Assembly: GCF_000428065.1 (NCBI RefSeq)
Contig: NZ_ATZF01000013.1
Location: forward strand, 102,480-166,479
Direction: 5' to 3'
Length of the DNA stretch: 64,000 bases
Origin: Shimazuella kribbensis DSM 45090
GTDB taxonomy: Bacteria > Bacillota > Bacilli > Thermoactinomycetales > Thermoactinomycetaceae
The notes beneath the pieces are model-generated. The model did not search any database, was not told the DNA's origin, and saw only the letters and a program-made list of their open reading frames with translations. Numbering within the stretch: position 1 is the first letter of the stretch; each line of letters starts with the position of its first letter. The position numbers were made by a program, and so were the translations under genes. This document shows positions 57,375 through 64,000 of this stretch, piece by piece.

Positions 57375-57447
57375 CGAATCAACTGGGCAGAGGAAAATTT
57401 TCTTCTGTCCAGATTGGACTATATATCATTTATTTACTATCGTTTTG

Positions 57448-57471
57448 GAGCAGGGTTACCTGCTCTTTTTT
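57448..57471 (+). terminator. Terminator after the NUDIX gene
   Basis: GAGCAGG-GTTA-CCTGCTC followed by TTTTTT. Confidence 0.85.
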
Positions 57472-57538
57472 CATTTCCATTTACAAATATCCAATTCTAG
57501 GGATAAATTCGATCATAGAAGCAAGAATAAAAAGTATC

Positions 57539-59584
57539 ATGATAAATTTTCCTAGAAAGAAAAAACAAAAATGCAGCTTTTGTTCCTCTGTCCTCTTTGT
57601 TATTGGTCTTTGGTTTGGGATTTGGTTTCATGGAACTGTTTATGCAGATGAAATGATGAAGTTGGGACCTCAAGTTTATGATCTTACCCTATATAAATCT
57701 GCTTTTGGAAAAGATCAGAAGGGAAGGCCAGTTGTATACGCGCCAATCGTTGGAAACCCTTGTAAACTGATTATTGCCGATTTGAAAACAAGAGAAATTC
57801 TAAAGGTCATTCCTGTTCCAGATGCCAAAGGAGTATGGAGTGTTACCATTTCAACCGATGGGAAAGTGTGGCTAGGTTCTTACAGCAATGGCCACGTTTA
57901 CCGCTATGATCCGATTACAGAGATACTGACAGATATGGGTGGTTCTCCTAGCGGAAGTAATGTTTTATATGGTTTAACTCCAGGTAAAAGTGGAGCCATT
58001 TACGGCGGTTCTTATGGTTCAGCAAAAGTTTTTGCTTACAATGTGACTGGCAAATCATATGATCTTGGATCGATTTTTCCAGATGTGTATGCCAGAGACA
58101 TTGCATTAGATGCAGATAATGCGATCTTATACGCAGGTATCGGTGCAGTGCGAGCAAATGTAGTAAGATACGATCTTCAAACAGGAGAGAAGGTACCTAT
58201 TTTACCAATGGAGTATCAAACCGACTCTTTTGCTTATGATCTTGATTTTATTGCCAATCGATTATTCGTTAAATTGGAACCATCTTTTCGTGAGTTAGTA
58301 TTAGATCCAGTGACAGGAAAACCAGAGACGGTAACAGATGGTTTGACAAAAAAGCAGCAAGACTATTTTCCTATTGGCTCTAAAGGGGTATCATCCCTTG
58401 CACCAGATGGAAAATCTGTCTATTTTTCTTATAAATATCAGCTTTATCGCTTTGATACAACAAACAATACCTATAAACCAGTTCCTGGGGCGTCCCTTGC
58501 AAATAACGTAATTAGCTGGGGTTGGGAAGAGTTTGATGAGCCGAATTACCCCGGAAAAACATTAGTAGGTATGATCGGCAACTATGATGGTAGAGCGTTC
58601 CGTTACAATCCAGTCACGGGTGCTCATGAAGAATTTACCCTTCCTTTTCCTCCGCAGCCTCTTGATCTTTATCATGTCATTGCCGGTCGAGATGGGAAAC
58701 TTTATTCCAGTGCTTACATTAATGGATCACTAGGTATTTATGACACGGAATCAGGAAAACATCAACAATATCCAGGGTTGGGACAAGTAGAAGGTTGGAC
58801 ATGGTCGCAAGGAAAAATGTATGTAGGTACCTATCCGGAAGGCAAGATTCTGGAGTACAATCCAACTCAGCCTTGGAAAGTCAAACAAAACCCAGCCATG
58901 CTCTTTAGTCTAAAAGAACAAGAGCAAATTCGACCTCTATCTCTTCTTGTAGCGGATCAAAAACTATATGTAGGTAGCCGATCCGAATATGGTACTTGGG
59001 GTGGTGCGCTTTCCATCTATGACTTAATAAAAAGAGGGAAGCCTACTGTATTACGCAATATTGTCCCCGATCAAACAATAACAACCATTACCGCAAAAGA
59101 TAAACGTATTTGGGTAGGAACGAGTATCGAAGGTGGGGATGCTACTACTCCCAAAGCTTCAGAAGCTGTTTTATTTGAGTTTGATCCTAAGACCACTAAA
59201 AAAGTAGCGGAATACTCTCCTTTGGTTAAAGGGATTCCACTTCGAATTAATGGCTTAACAGTGGGACCAGATGGGATGATATGGGGAATATCTGATGGCA
59301 TACTGTTTCAGTTTGATCCCAAACAAAAGCAAGCGTTAAGACAGACTACACTAGTCAAAGGAGGGGGTACCACCGGGACTTCGTTGGTCTTCCATCCCAA
59401 TGGATATCTTTATATCACTACAGATGGGAATTTCTTTAAAGTGGACCCGAAAACGTGGAAAACTTGGCGAATTCCTTATAAAACCAACTTGTACCGCCTA
59501 GTACGAATAGGACGAGATTTGTATATGAAAGAAGGTCCACATGTGAATATTGGAGTCAATCTAGTAAAATACACTCCACAATAA
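57539..59584 (+). CDS. Secreted beta-propeller protein
   Basis: 681 residues. Signal peptide: basic start (RKKKQKC), hydrophobic SSVLFVIGLWFGIWFHG, cleavage probably after VYA. The mature part is made of repeated strands of WD40/SMP-like propeller type: SVTISTDGKVWLGSYSNGHV, GLTPGKSGAIYGGSYGSAKV, DLYHVIAGRDGKLYSSAYIN, GLTVGPDGMIWGISDGILFQ and SLVFHPNGYLYITTDGNFFK. About two propellers would fit. No enzyme motif is seen, so it may bind surface sugars or proteins. The ribosome site before ATG 57539 is weak. Monocistronic with a terminator. Confidence 0.75.
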   Translation: MINFPRKKKQKCSFCSSVLFVIGLWFGIWFHGTVYADEMMKLGPQVYDLTLYKSAFGKDQKGRPVVYAPIVGNPCKLIIADLKTREILKVIPVPDAKGVWSVTISTDGKVWLGSYSNGHVYRYDPITEILTDMGGSPSGSNVLYGLTPGKSGAIYGGSYGSAKVFAYNVTGKSYDLGSIFPDVYARDIALDADNAILYAGIGAVRANVVRYDLQTGEKVPILPMEYQTDSFAYDLDFIANRLFVKLEPSFRELVLDPVTGKPETVTDGLTKKQQDYFPIGSKGVSSLAPDGKSVYFSYKYQLYRFDTTNNTYKPVPGASLANNVISWGWEEFDEPNYPGKTLVGMIGNYDGRAFRYNPVTGAHEEFTLPFPPQPLDLYHVIAGRDGKLYSSAYINGSLGIYDTESGKHQQYPGLGQVEGWTWSQGKMYVGTYPEGKILEYNPTQPWKVKQNPAMLFSLKEQEQIRPLSLLVADQKLYVGSRSEYGTWGGALSIYDLIKRGKPTVLRNIVPDQTITTITAKDKRIWVGTSIEGGDATTPKASEAVLFEFDPKTTKKVAEYSPLVKGIPLRINGLTVGPDGMIWGISDGILFQFDPKQKQALRQTTLVKGGGTTGTSLVFHPNGYLYITTDGNFFKVDPKTWKTWRIPYKTNLYRLVRIGRDLYMKEGPHVNIGVNLVKYTPQ

Positions 59585-59588
59585 GAGT

Positions 59589-59625
59589 GAAACCCAAGTT
59601 TCGTTTTGAACTTGGGTTTCTGGTT
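59589..59625 (+). terminator. Terminator of the beta-propeller gene
   Basis: GAAACCCAAGTT (59589-59600) pairs with AACTTGGGTTTC (59609-59620). Confidence 0.8.
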
Positions 59626-59683
59626 TTACTAGCAATGAAGAGAATAAAAAAAATAATGTTGAGAATGATGCTTTCCACATTAT

Positions 59684-59705
59684 AATGACTATATGTTCAG
59701 TCATT
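59684..59705 (+). promoter_or_regulatory. TetR operator candidate upstream of the regulator
   Basis: AATGACT-N8-AGTCATT, a perfect dyad 21 bp before the start codon of the TetR gene. It shares AATGACTGA with the dyad before the MFS gene. Confidence 0.6.
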
Positions 59706-59726
59706 CGGAGATGATGAGGTGAAAAT

Positions 59727-60335
59727 GTGAGCAAACAACAAGAACGTTTTGAAGCAATGAGAAGTGAGACAACAGAGAAAATATTGTTTTCTGCAACAAA
59801 ATTATTTGCAAAGAAGACTTTTTTTAAGACTACCATACAAGATATAGCTGATGACGCTGGCATTAGCAAAGGATTAGCCTACCGATATTTTTCATCCAAA
59901 GAAGAAATCATGAATAAGCTGATCGACTTATCTGTACCTAGTCTGAATGCGATCGCGGATTTATTTTTGCAAAAAGGGAATGAAAAAGAGATTTTGATAA
60001 CAGTTACAAAAGGGTTACTAAGCAATCTCATAGAAGATCCATCTGCAACAGAAGGTTTTCTTTTATTGAGTCAAATAGATAGTTTTTCAAAAAATGAGCT
60101 CGATCCAGATCTAAAAAAACAATATGAAACATCATTGAAAAAGCTGATTGATAGTTTATCGAGTCTCATTGCATCAGGACAGGAAAATGGTTATTTCAGC
60201 CAAGGAGAACCTAGGGAACTTGCTTTCTTTTATTATAGTGTGTATCAAGGAATAGCTTTTACTAGTCGTACTTTCAAAGCTGAATATATCTATCCTTCAG
60301 TAGATCAGTTTTTAAGTTTCTTGATCAAAGAATAG
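59727..60335 (+). CDS. TetR-family regulator
   Basis: 202 residues. DNA-binding domain residues 14-60: TEKILFSATKLFAKKTFFKT, TIQDIADDAGISKGLAYRYF, SSKEEIMNKLI. The C-terminal ligand domain is all-helical with FFYYSVYQGIAFTSRT. GTG 59727 follows GAGGTGAAAAT. It lies directly upstream of an MFS efflux gene in the same direction, the usual pair of drug-responsive repressor and pump. The likely operators are dyads at 59684 and 60361. Confidence 0.85.
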   Translation: MSKQQERFEAMRSETTEKILFSATKLFAKKTFFKTTIQDIADDAGISKGLAYRYFSSKEEIMNKLIDLSVPSLNAIADLFLQKGNEKEILITVTKGLLSNLIEDPSATEGFLLLSQIDSFSKNELDPDLKKQYETSLKKLIDSLSSLIASGQENGYFSQGEPRELAFFYYSVYQGIAFTSRTFKAEYIYPSVDQFLSFLIKE

Positions 60336-60360
60336 ATAAGTGATAAATTTTTTTACCATA

Positions 60361-60380
60361 ATAAATGACTGACCATTTAT
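60361..60380 (+). promoter_or_regulatory. Operator candidate upstream of the MFS gene
   Basis: ATAAATG-ACTGAC-CATTTAT, a perfect dyad just before the ribosome site of the MFS gene. Confidence 0.55.
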
Positions 60381-60401
60381 TCACTTAAGGAGAGAAAAAT
60401 A

Positions 60402-61085
60402 ATGACGAAGACAAGTAATTGGAAAGCTTCCGCATATTTGTTTGTGATTGGACAATTTTTTTCCCTATTTGGGTCTGCTATCGTCACCTATGGGATTATA
60501 TGGTGTATTTCATTGAAAACAGGGTCAGGTTTTTGGTTAATGTTAGGCATGATTGCTGCCATTTTACCATTAACATTGTTTGCGCCAATCGCAGGAACGC
60601 TTGTAGATAAGTACAATCGAAAAACGTTGATTATGATATCAGATGGGACAATCGCGTTTCTTATGCTTGTAACAGCAGTCTTATTTCACTTCGGGTTTGA
60701 AAATATTATCTTGCTGTTAGTGATATCGATGCTTCGTTCGATTGGACGAGCAATTCAACAGTCCGCAGGTAACGCTTTGGTACAACAAATAGTTCCTCAA
60801 GCAGAACTAACAAAAATCAATGGTGCTTTTCAAGGATCACAAGCGCTTATCCTGATACTAGGTCCTGCATTAGGAGGATTTGTATTTGGAAAGTTTGGAT
60901 TAGGAGTAACTTTTTATATGGATGTTATTACTGCTCTGATTGAAATCTTTTTATTGGCATTCATTATTGTTCCAACCCTACCAAAAGTGAAGGAGATATC
61001 GGGTTCTGTTTTGCAACAATTTAAAGACAGTATTCACTATTTGACACTCCACCTGGCTGAAGCCATGGGATTCTTGGGACGGTAG
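60402..61085 (+). pseudogene. MFS efflux transporter, 3' half lost to an IS605-family insertion
   Basis: The frame starts normally (AAGGAGAGAAAAATAATG) and codes for the first six membrane segments of a 12-segment MFS drug pump, with GTLVDKYNRKTLIMISDGTI (motif A region) and GRAIQQSAGNALVQQIVP. The native sequence stops at about residue 213 (QFKDSIHYL). From 61041 the DNA is the right end of an IS200/IS605-family element, which supplies the last codons TLHLAEAMGFLGR and the stop. About 190 residues are missing, so the pump cannot work. Confidence 0.8.
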
Positions 61086-61478
61086 TCTAATGACTACTTC
61101 CTTACCAAGCTAGCTCCGTGAGCCCCACGATTAAAAAAAGTTTTTGTTGCTACGTCATAGAATAGACTTACTGCTTGGTTTTCGCATTTCAGTTTAGCCA
61201 TTTTTTGGTACACATAGCATTTTACGTGCAAAACGATTGGTTTGCTGGGCCCTATATCCTATCCAGTTTTGAAAGAGCAACTAACAGATAGTTTAACAGG
61301 GGAATATATGTTTGTAAATATGTTTTCTGAAAAATTTGTCAGAATTGTGGGAGGAAAAAACCCCCCTCGTCTAACGCTCGCTATCATCCCACGATTAAAA
61401 CCGTGGGTTTTCCCACTCGCAAGACTATAAAGTCTCATTCTCTCTCATGACATTTGTTTCCTATTCAAGCACGATGTT
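61041..61478 (-). mobile_element. IS200/IS605-family right end and internal scraps
   Basis: Read on the minus strand, 61130 to 61041 gives CGTGGGGCTCACGGAGCTAG, GGTAAGGAAG, CCAAGAATCCCATGGCTTCA and GCC...GGAGTGTCAA. This is the familiar right end of tnpB-type elements (hairpin CCATGGC/GCCAGG, final GAGTGTCAA). Further in, at 61389-61418, lies a second hairpin of the type GAAAACCCACGG...CGTGGG, as at 427-452. A short frame MAKLKCENQAVSLFYDVATK lies between. No tnpB remains. The element was cut further by the group II intron at 61480. Confidence 0.6.
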
Positions 61479-62088
61479 TGTGCGCCCGTAAGGGCATCTA
61501 ATGAATCTGCCTTTGGCAAGGCAGTAGGCAAAGGACGTAACTAAAGCCTATCGTCAACCAGCTTATCCTAATGGGAAACCTGAGGGGGAGTGTAGCATGC
61601 TGGTAAAGTCACAAGTCACCAAGCTATCACGGTGCGACTGAGTGGCAAGACGAAACGGTTGCAGACAAGGATGAAGGCTATACTGCTTGAAGGACAGCCT
61701 GAGAGGTTGTAGCGTAAACTATGGCGAAAGGTAGCTAGAAACGCCATATAACCGGTGGAGAACCGTATAAAAACATTACGGTTTCTCGAACAGCGAGAGG
61801 GTCAGATGTTCTAACTACTCTCGTAACGTCCCACGGTTGCTCGCGCCCAATAAGGGAAGAAAAGGCGAACGTCCCATCCGAAACTGCAACATAGCTTGTC
61901 ATTAGATGTCTAAACGGGGATCACCTAAGTTGGAATGTCAGCGAAACTGGCTATGATGCAAAAGGCATCTGAATATCCAATATGGTGACGGAGCCCTCGT
62001 AGTAGTCCGAGCTAGGGAGAGCCTAGTACATGGCGAAGGAGGGCAGCTTACCTCGTTTAATACGAATTGGGAAGGAGCGAGAGGCTCT

Positions 62089-63891
62089 ATGAGAAATCCC
62101 GTGATGGTATTGAACAGTCTAGCTTCAAAGTCAAAAGATGAGGGATATACAATCCAGAGATTGTATCGGAATCTATACAATGAAGAATTCTTTCTGCTAG
62201 CTTACAGCAAGCTGGCACCTAATGAAGGGAATATGACTGAAGGTGTAGATGGAAGAACAATTGACGGAATGAGTATAAAGAGAATAAATACCCTTATCGA
62301 GAAGCTCAGGGATCAGTCTTATCAGCCAAAACCCGTTAGAAGAGTTTTTATCCCGAAAGCAAATGGCAAACAGAGACCCCTTGGAATACCTTCATTCGAG
62401 GACAAACTTGTCCAAGAAGTTTGCCGCATGTTGTTGGAAGCCATCTATGAAGGAAGTTTTTCGGACAATTCCCATGGGTTCAGACCCAACAGAAGTTGTC
62501 ACACAGCTCTTATGCAAGTTCAAAGAAACTTCACGGGGGTTAGATGGTTCATAGAAGGAGATATTGAATGCTTCTTCGACAGCATCGACCATCACAAACT
62601 GGTGGGAATTCTCAGAATGAGAATTGAGGATGAAAAGTTTATTAATCTAATCTGGAAATTCCTTCGAGCTGGATATATGGAGAACTGGAGATTTCACTCC
62701 ACATACAGCGGAACCCCACAAGGGGGGATCATCAGCCCTATTTTAGCGAACATCTACTTAGATCAGCTAGATAAATACACTCTTGGTATCAAATCTAGAT
62801 TTGACAAAGGGGCTAGAAGGAAAACCAATCCGGAATACAAAAGACTGGAATATCAGATTGGAAAACTTCAGAAACAAATGAGAGAACATATACCCGAGGA
62901 GACGAAAAAGTCTATTTCGGAGCGAATAGCTAAACTGAAAGATGAGATAAGAAAGGTATCCTATGTTGATCCGCTTGATGAAAACTTTAAGAAACTCTTC
63001 TATGTAAGATACGCCGATGACTTCATCATTGGGGTTATAGGAAGCAAAGAGGAAGCCAAGCAGATCAAAGCCGAGGTTGCTAATTTTACTAGTGAACGTC
63101 TGAGTCTCACGCTTTCGGAAGAAAAAACTCTTATTACTCACTCATCCGAACCAGCAAGATTTCTAGGTTATGACATCGTCATAACCAGAGATGAACATAT
63201 AACAAGGGATAAAAATGGGGTTAAGAAACGTTCTGGTAACATGAAGTGCAAACTTTATGTGCCTAAGGAAAAATGGCTGAATAAGTTACTCCAGTTGAAT
63301 GTCTTAAAGATTGATGACAAAGGAGAATGGCATTCTTTACACCGCTCCAGACTAGTCACTCTAGAAGACATAGAGATACTCCACATATACAACGCCGAAA
63401 TAAGAGGCTTATACAATTACTATAAGCTGGCAAACAATGCGAGTGTCCTGAGCAAATTCTTCTACATCATGGAATACAGTATGTACAAAACTTTTGCCAA
63501 CAAATACAGAACTTCGGTTTCCAAGATCCTTTATAAGTACAAGAAGGATAGAAAGTTTACAGTTGAATACGATGTGAAGAGTGGGAAGAAGTTTGCAACG
63601 CTCTATCATAAAGGATTCAAACGAGATCCCAAGGTTCTAATTGGTAAAATAGACATACTGCCCAACGAACTACCATATTCGGGTCGAACGAGCCTATTGC
63701 AAACACTCGAAAAAGAGGAATGCGAATGGTGTGGTGCGATTAATGTTCCTCTAGAGGTGCATCACGTCAGAAAGCTCAAAGACCTTAAAGGAAAAGCCCG
63801 TTGGGAACAACATATGATTGCGAGAAGAAGGAAGACGATGGTACTGTGTGAAGCCTGTCATGATAGGCTTCATGCAGGGAAGCTAGACTAA
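62089..63891 (+). CDS. ltrA: LtrA-type group II intron reverse transcriptase/maturase/endonuclease
   Basis: 600 residues. Reverse transcriptase domain about 60-360, with RRVFIPKANGKQRPLGIPSF, GFRPNRSCHTAL, GTPQGGIISPILANIYLDQL and the active site YADD in FYVRYADDFIIGV. Maturase (X) domain about 380-510 with IYNAEIRGLYNYY. HNH endonuclease at the end: CEWC at about 555, EVHHVRKLKDLKG, CEACHDRLHAGK. All four zinc cysteines and the HH pair are present. ATG 62089 follows AAGGAGCGAGAGGCTCT. Needed for splicing and for target-primed mobility; apparently functional. Confidence 0.9.
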   Translation: MRNPVMVLNSLASKSKDEGYTIQRLYRNLYNEEFFLLAYSKLAPNEGNMTEGVDGRTIDGMSIKRINTLIEKLRDQSYQPKPVRRVFIPKANGKQRPLGIPSFEDKLVQEVCRMLLEAIYEGSFSDNSHGFRPNRSCHTALMQVQRNFTGVRWFIEGDIECFFDSIDHHKLVGILRMRIEDEKFINLIWKFLRAGYMENWRFHSTYSGTPQGGIISPILANIYLDQLDKYTLGIKSRFDKGARRKTNPEYKRLEYQIGKLQKQMREHIPEETKKSISERIAKLKDEIRKVSYVDPLDENFKKLFYVRYADDFIIGVIGSKEEAKQIKAEVANFTSERLSLTLSEEKTLITHSSEPARFLGYDIVITRDEHITRDKNGVKKRSGNMKCKLYVPKEKWLNKLLQLNVLKIDDKGEWHSLHRSRLVTLEDIEILHIYNAEIRGLYNYYKLANNASVLSKFFYIMEYSMYKTFANKYRTSVSKILYKYKKDRKFTVEYDVKSGKKFATLYHKGFKRDPKVLIGKIDILPNELPYSGRTSLLQTLEKEECEWCGAINVPLEVHHVRKLKDLKGKARWEQHMIARRRKTMVLCEACHDRLHAGKLD

Positions 63892-63903
63892 GAGGCAAGT
63901 GGA

Positions 63904-63937
63904 GAGCCGTATACGCTGAGAGGTGTATGTACGGTTC
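63904..63937 (+). ncRNA. Group II intron domain V
   Basis: A 34-nt hairpin, GAGCCGTATACGC (63904-63916) with GTGTATGTACGGTTC (63923-63937), with the AGC catalytic triad at 63905-63907 and the two-base bulge in the 3' strand. It is the most conserved part of the ribozyme. Confidence 0.85.
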
Positions 63938-64000
63938 GGGGAGGGGTTCTTGGAAACCTGCCGTCGTAAGGCGGTAAGGCGCTGGGTTCCTACTCTACTT

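Larger units (their letters stand above)
61480..63998 (+). mobile_element. Group II intron with intron-encoded protein
   Basis: The 5' end is GTGCGCCCGTAAGGGC (61480 on), a standard group II intron start. Domains I to IV fill 61480-62088 (ribozyme, no protein), the maturase gene lies in domain IV, and domain V is at 63904-63937 with domain VI behind it. The exact 3' splice site lies in or just past the last bases of the window (CTACTCTAC). The 5' exon is the IS605-family scrap, so the intron sits inside an older mobile element. It appears complete. Confidence 0.85.

Noticed and set aside
61242..61430. 62-codon frame between the MFS gene and the intron
   Set aside because: It crosses the IS605-type hairpin at 61389 and has no ribosome site, so it is not kept as a gene.
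1..64000. CRISPR arrays, tRNA or rRNA genes
   Set aside because: I looked for evenly spaced direct repeats and for cloverleaf or rRNA-like sequence on both strands and saw none; short tRNA genes could still be missed by eye.

Overview
The window is a low-G+C chromosome segment from a Gram-positive, endospore-forming bacterium (Bacillales-like; possibly Thermoactinomycetaceae, not provable here). The grounds are strong AGGAGG-type ribosome sites, many lipobox lipoproteins, a three-gene spore germinant-receptor operon, energy-coupling factor transport, Zur-, MntR- and cre-like sites, and intrinsic terminators after most genes. It holds housekeeping transport and metabolism, a notable number of decayed genes, and a few clearly foreign G+C-rich genes.

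Layout. 1-2155: end of an ECF41/SigJ-type sigma factor, an IS605-family scrap, an SRPBCC protein, and an HxlR regulator divergent from a SnoaL-like protein. 2197-9408: one LacI-controlled operon for nucleoside salvage (regulator, ECF transporter S, T, A and A' parts, ribokinase, two nucleoside hydrolases). 9561-13010: membrane protein, zinc GTPase behind a Zur-like box, and an EamA transporter behind an attenuator-like leader. 13117-16789: two G+C-rich minus-strand genes around a decayed PadR/DUF1048 pair and other debris. 16948-20086: a glnQHMP-type amino-acid ABC operon whose ATPase has no normal start codon. 20564-25402: methyltransferase, then a triplicated HxlR/DUF4267 module with a dehydrogenase between two near-identical copies. 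26008-29921: ArsR regulator, hisC, an SgrR-N-type regulator and a TPR protein. 30038-36363: a membrane Ser/Thr kinase, four paralogous lipoproteins each with its own promoter and terminator, and a DUF4097-like protein. 36369-43869: pseudogenes (barnase-like, histone-deacetylase-like, MFS), DUF2179/5698 and DinB proteins, an unfamiliar 670-residue protein, an M20 amidohydrolase and a VOC protein. 44011-46605: Mn/Zn ABC transporter. 47050-50108: membrane protein, WrbA-like flavodoxin, and remains of a second amino-acid ABC system. 50212-53961: ger operon in the order B-A-C. 54119-60335: FAD/Rieske oxidoreductase, a third G+C-rich gene, GIY-YIG fragment, NUDIX hydrolase, secreted beta-propeller and TetR regulator. 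60402-64000: an MFS gene cut by an IS605-family right end, then a group II intron with its LtrA-type protein.

The most interesting signal is regulatory. The four lipoprotein genes share a two-part dyad, AAAAGNGGAAAA-N12-GTTTACC, at invariant spacing from the -10 box, although each is a separate transcription unit. I do not know a regulator that fits it, and the lipoprotein family is one I cannot name. Second is the set of three G+C-rich, single-gene, minus-strand cassettes, each with a strong hairpin at its 3' side. All calls are by reading alone; no database search was run.
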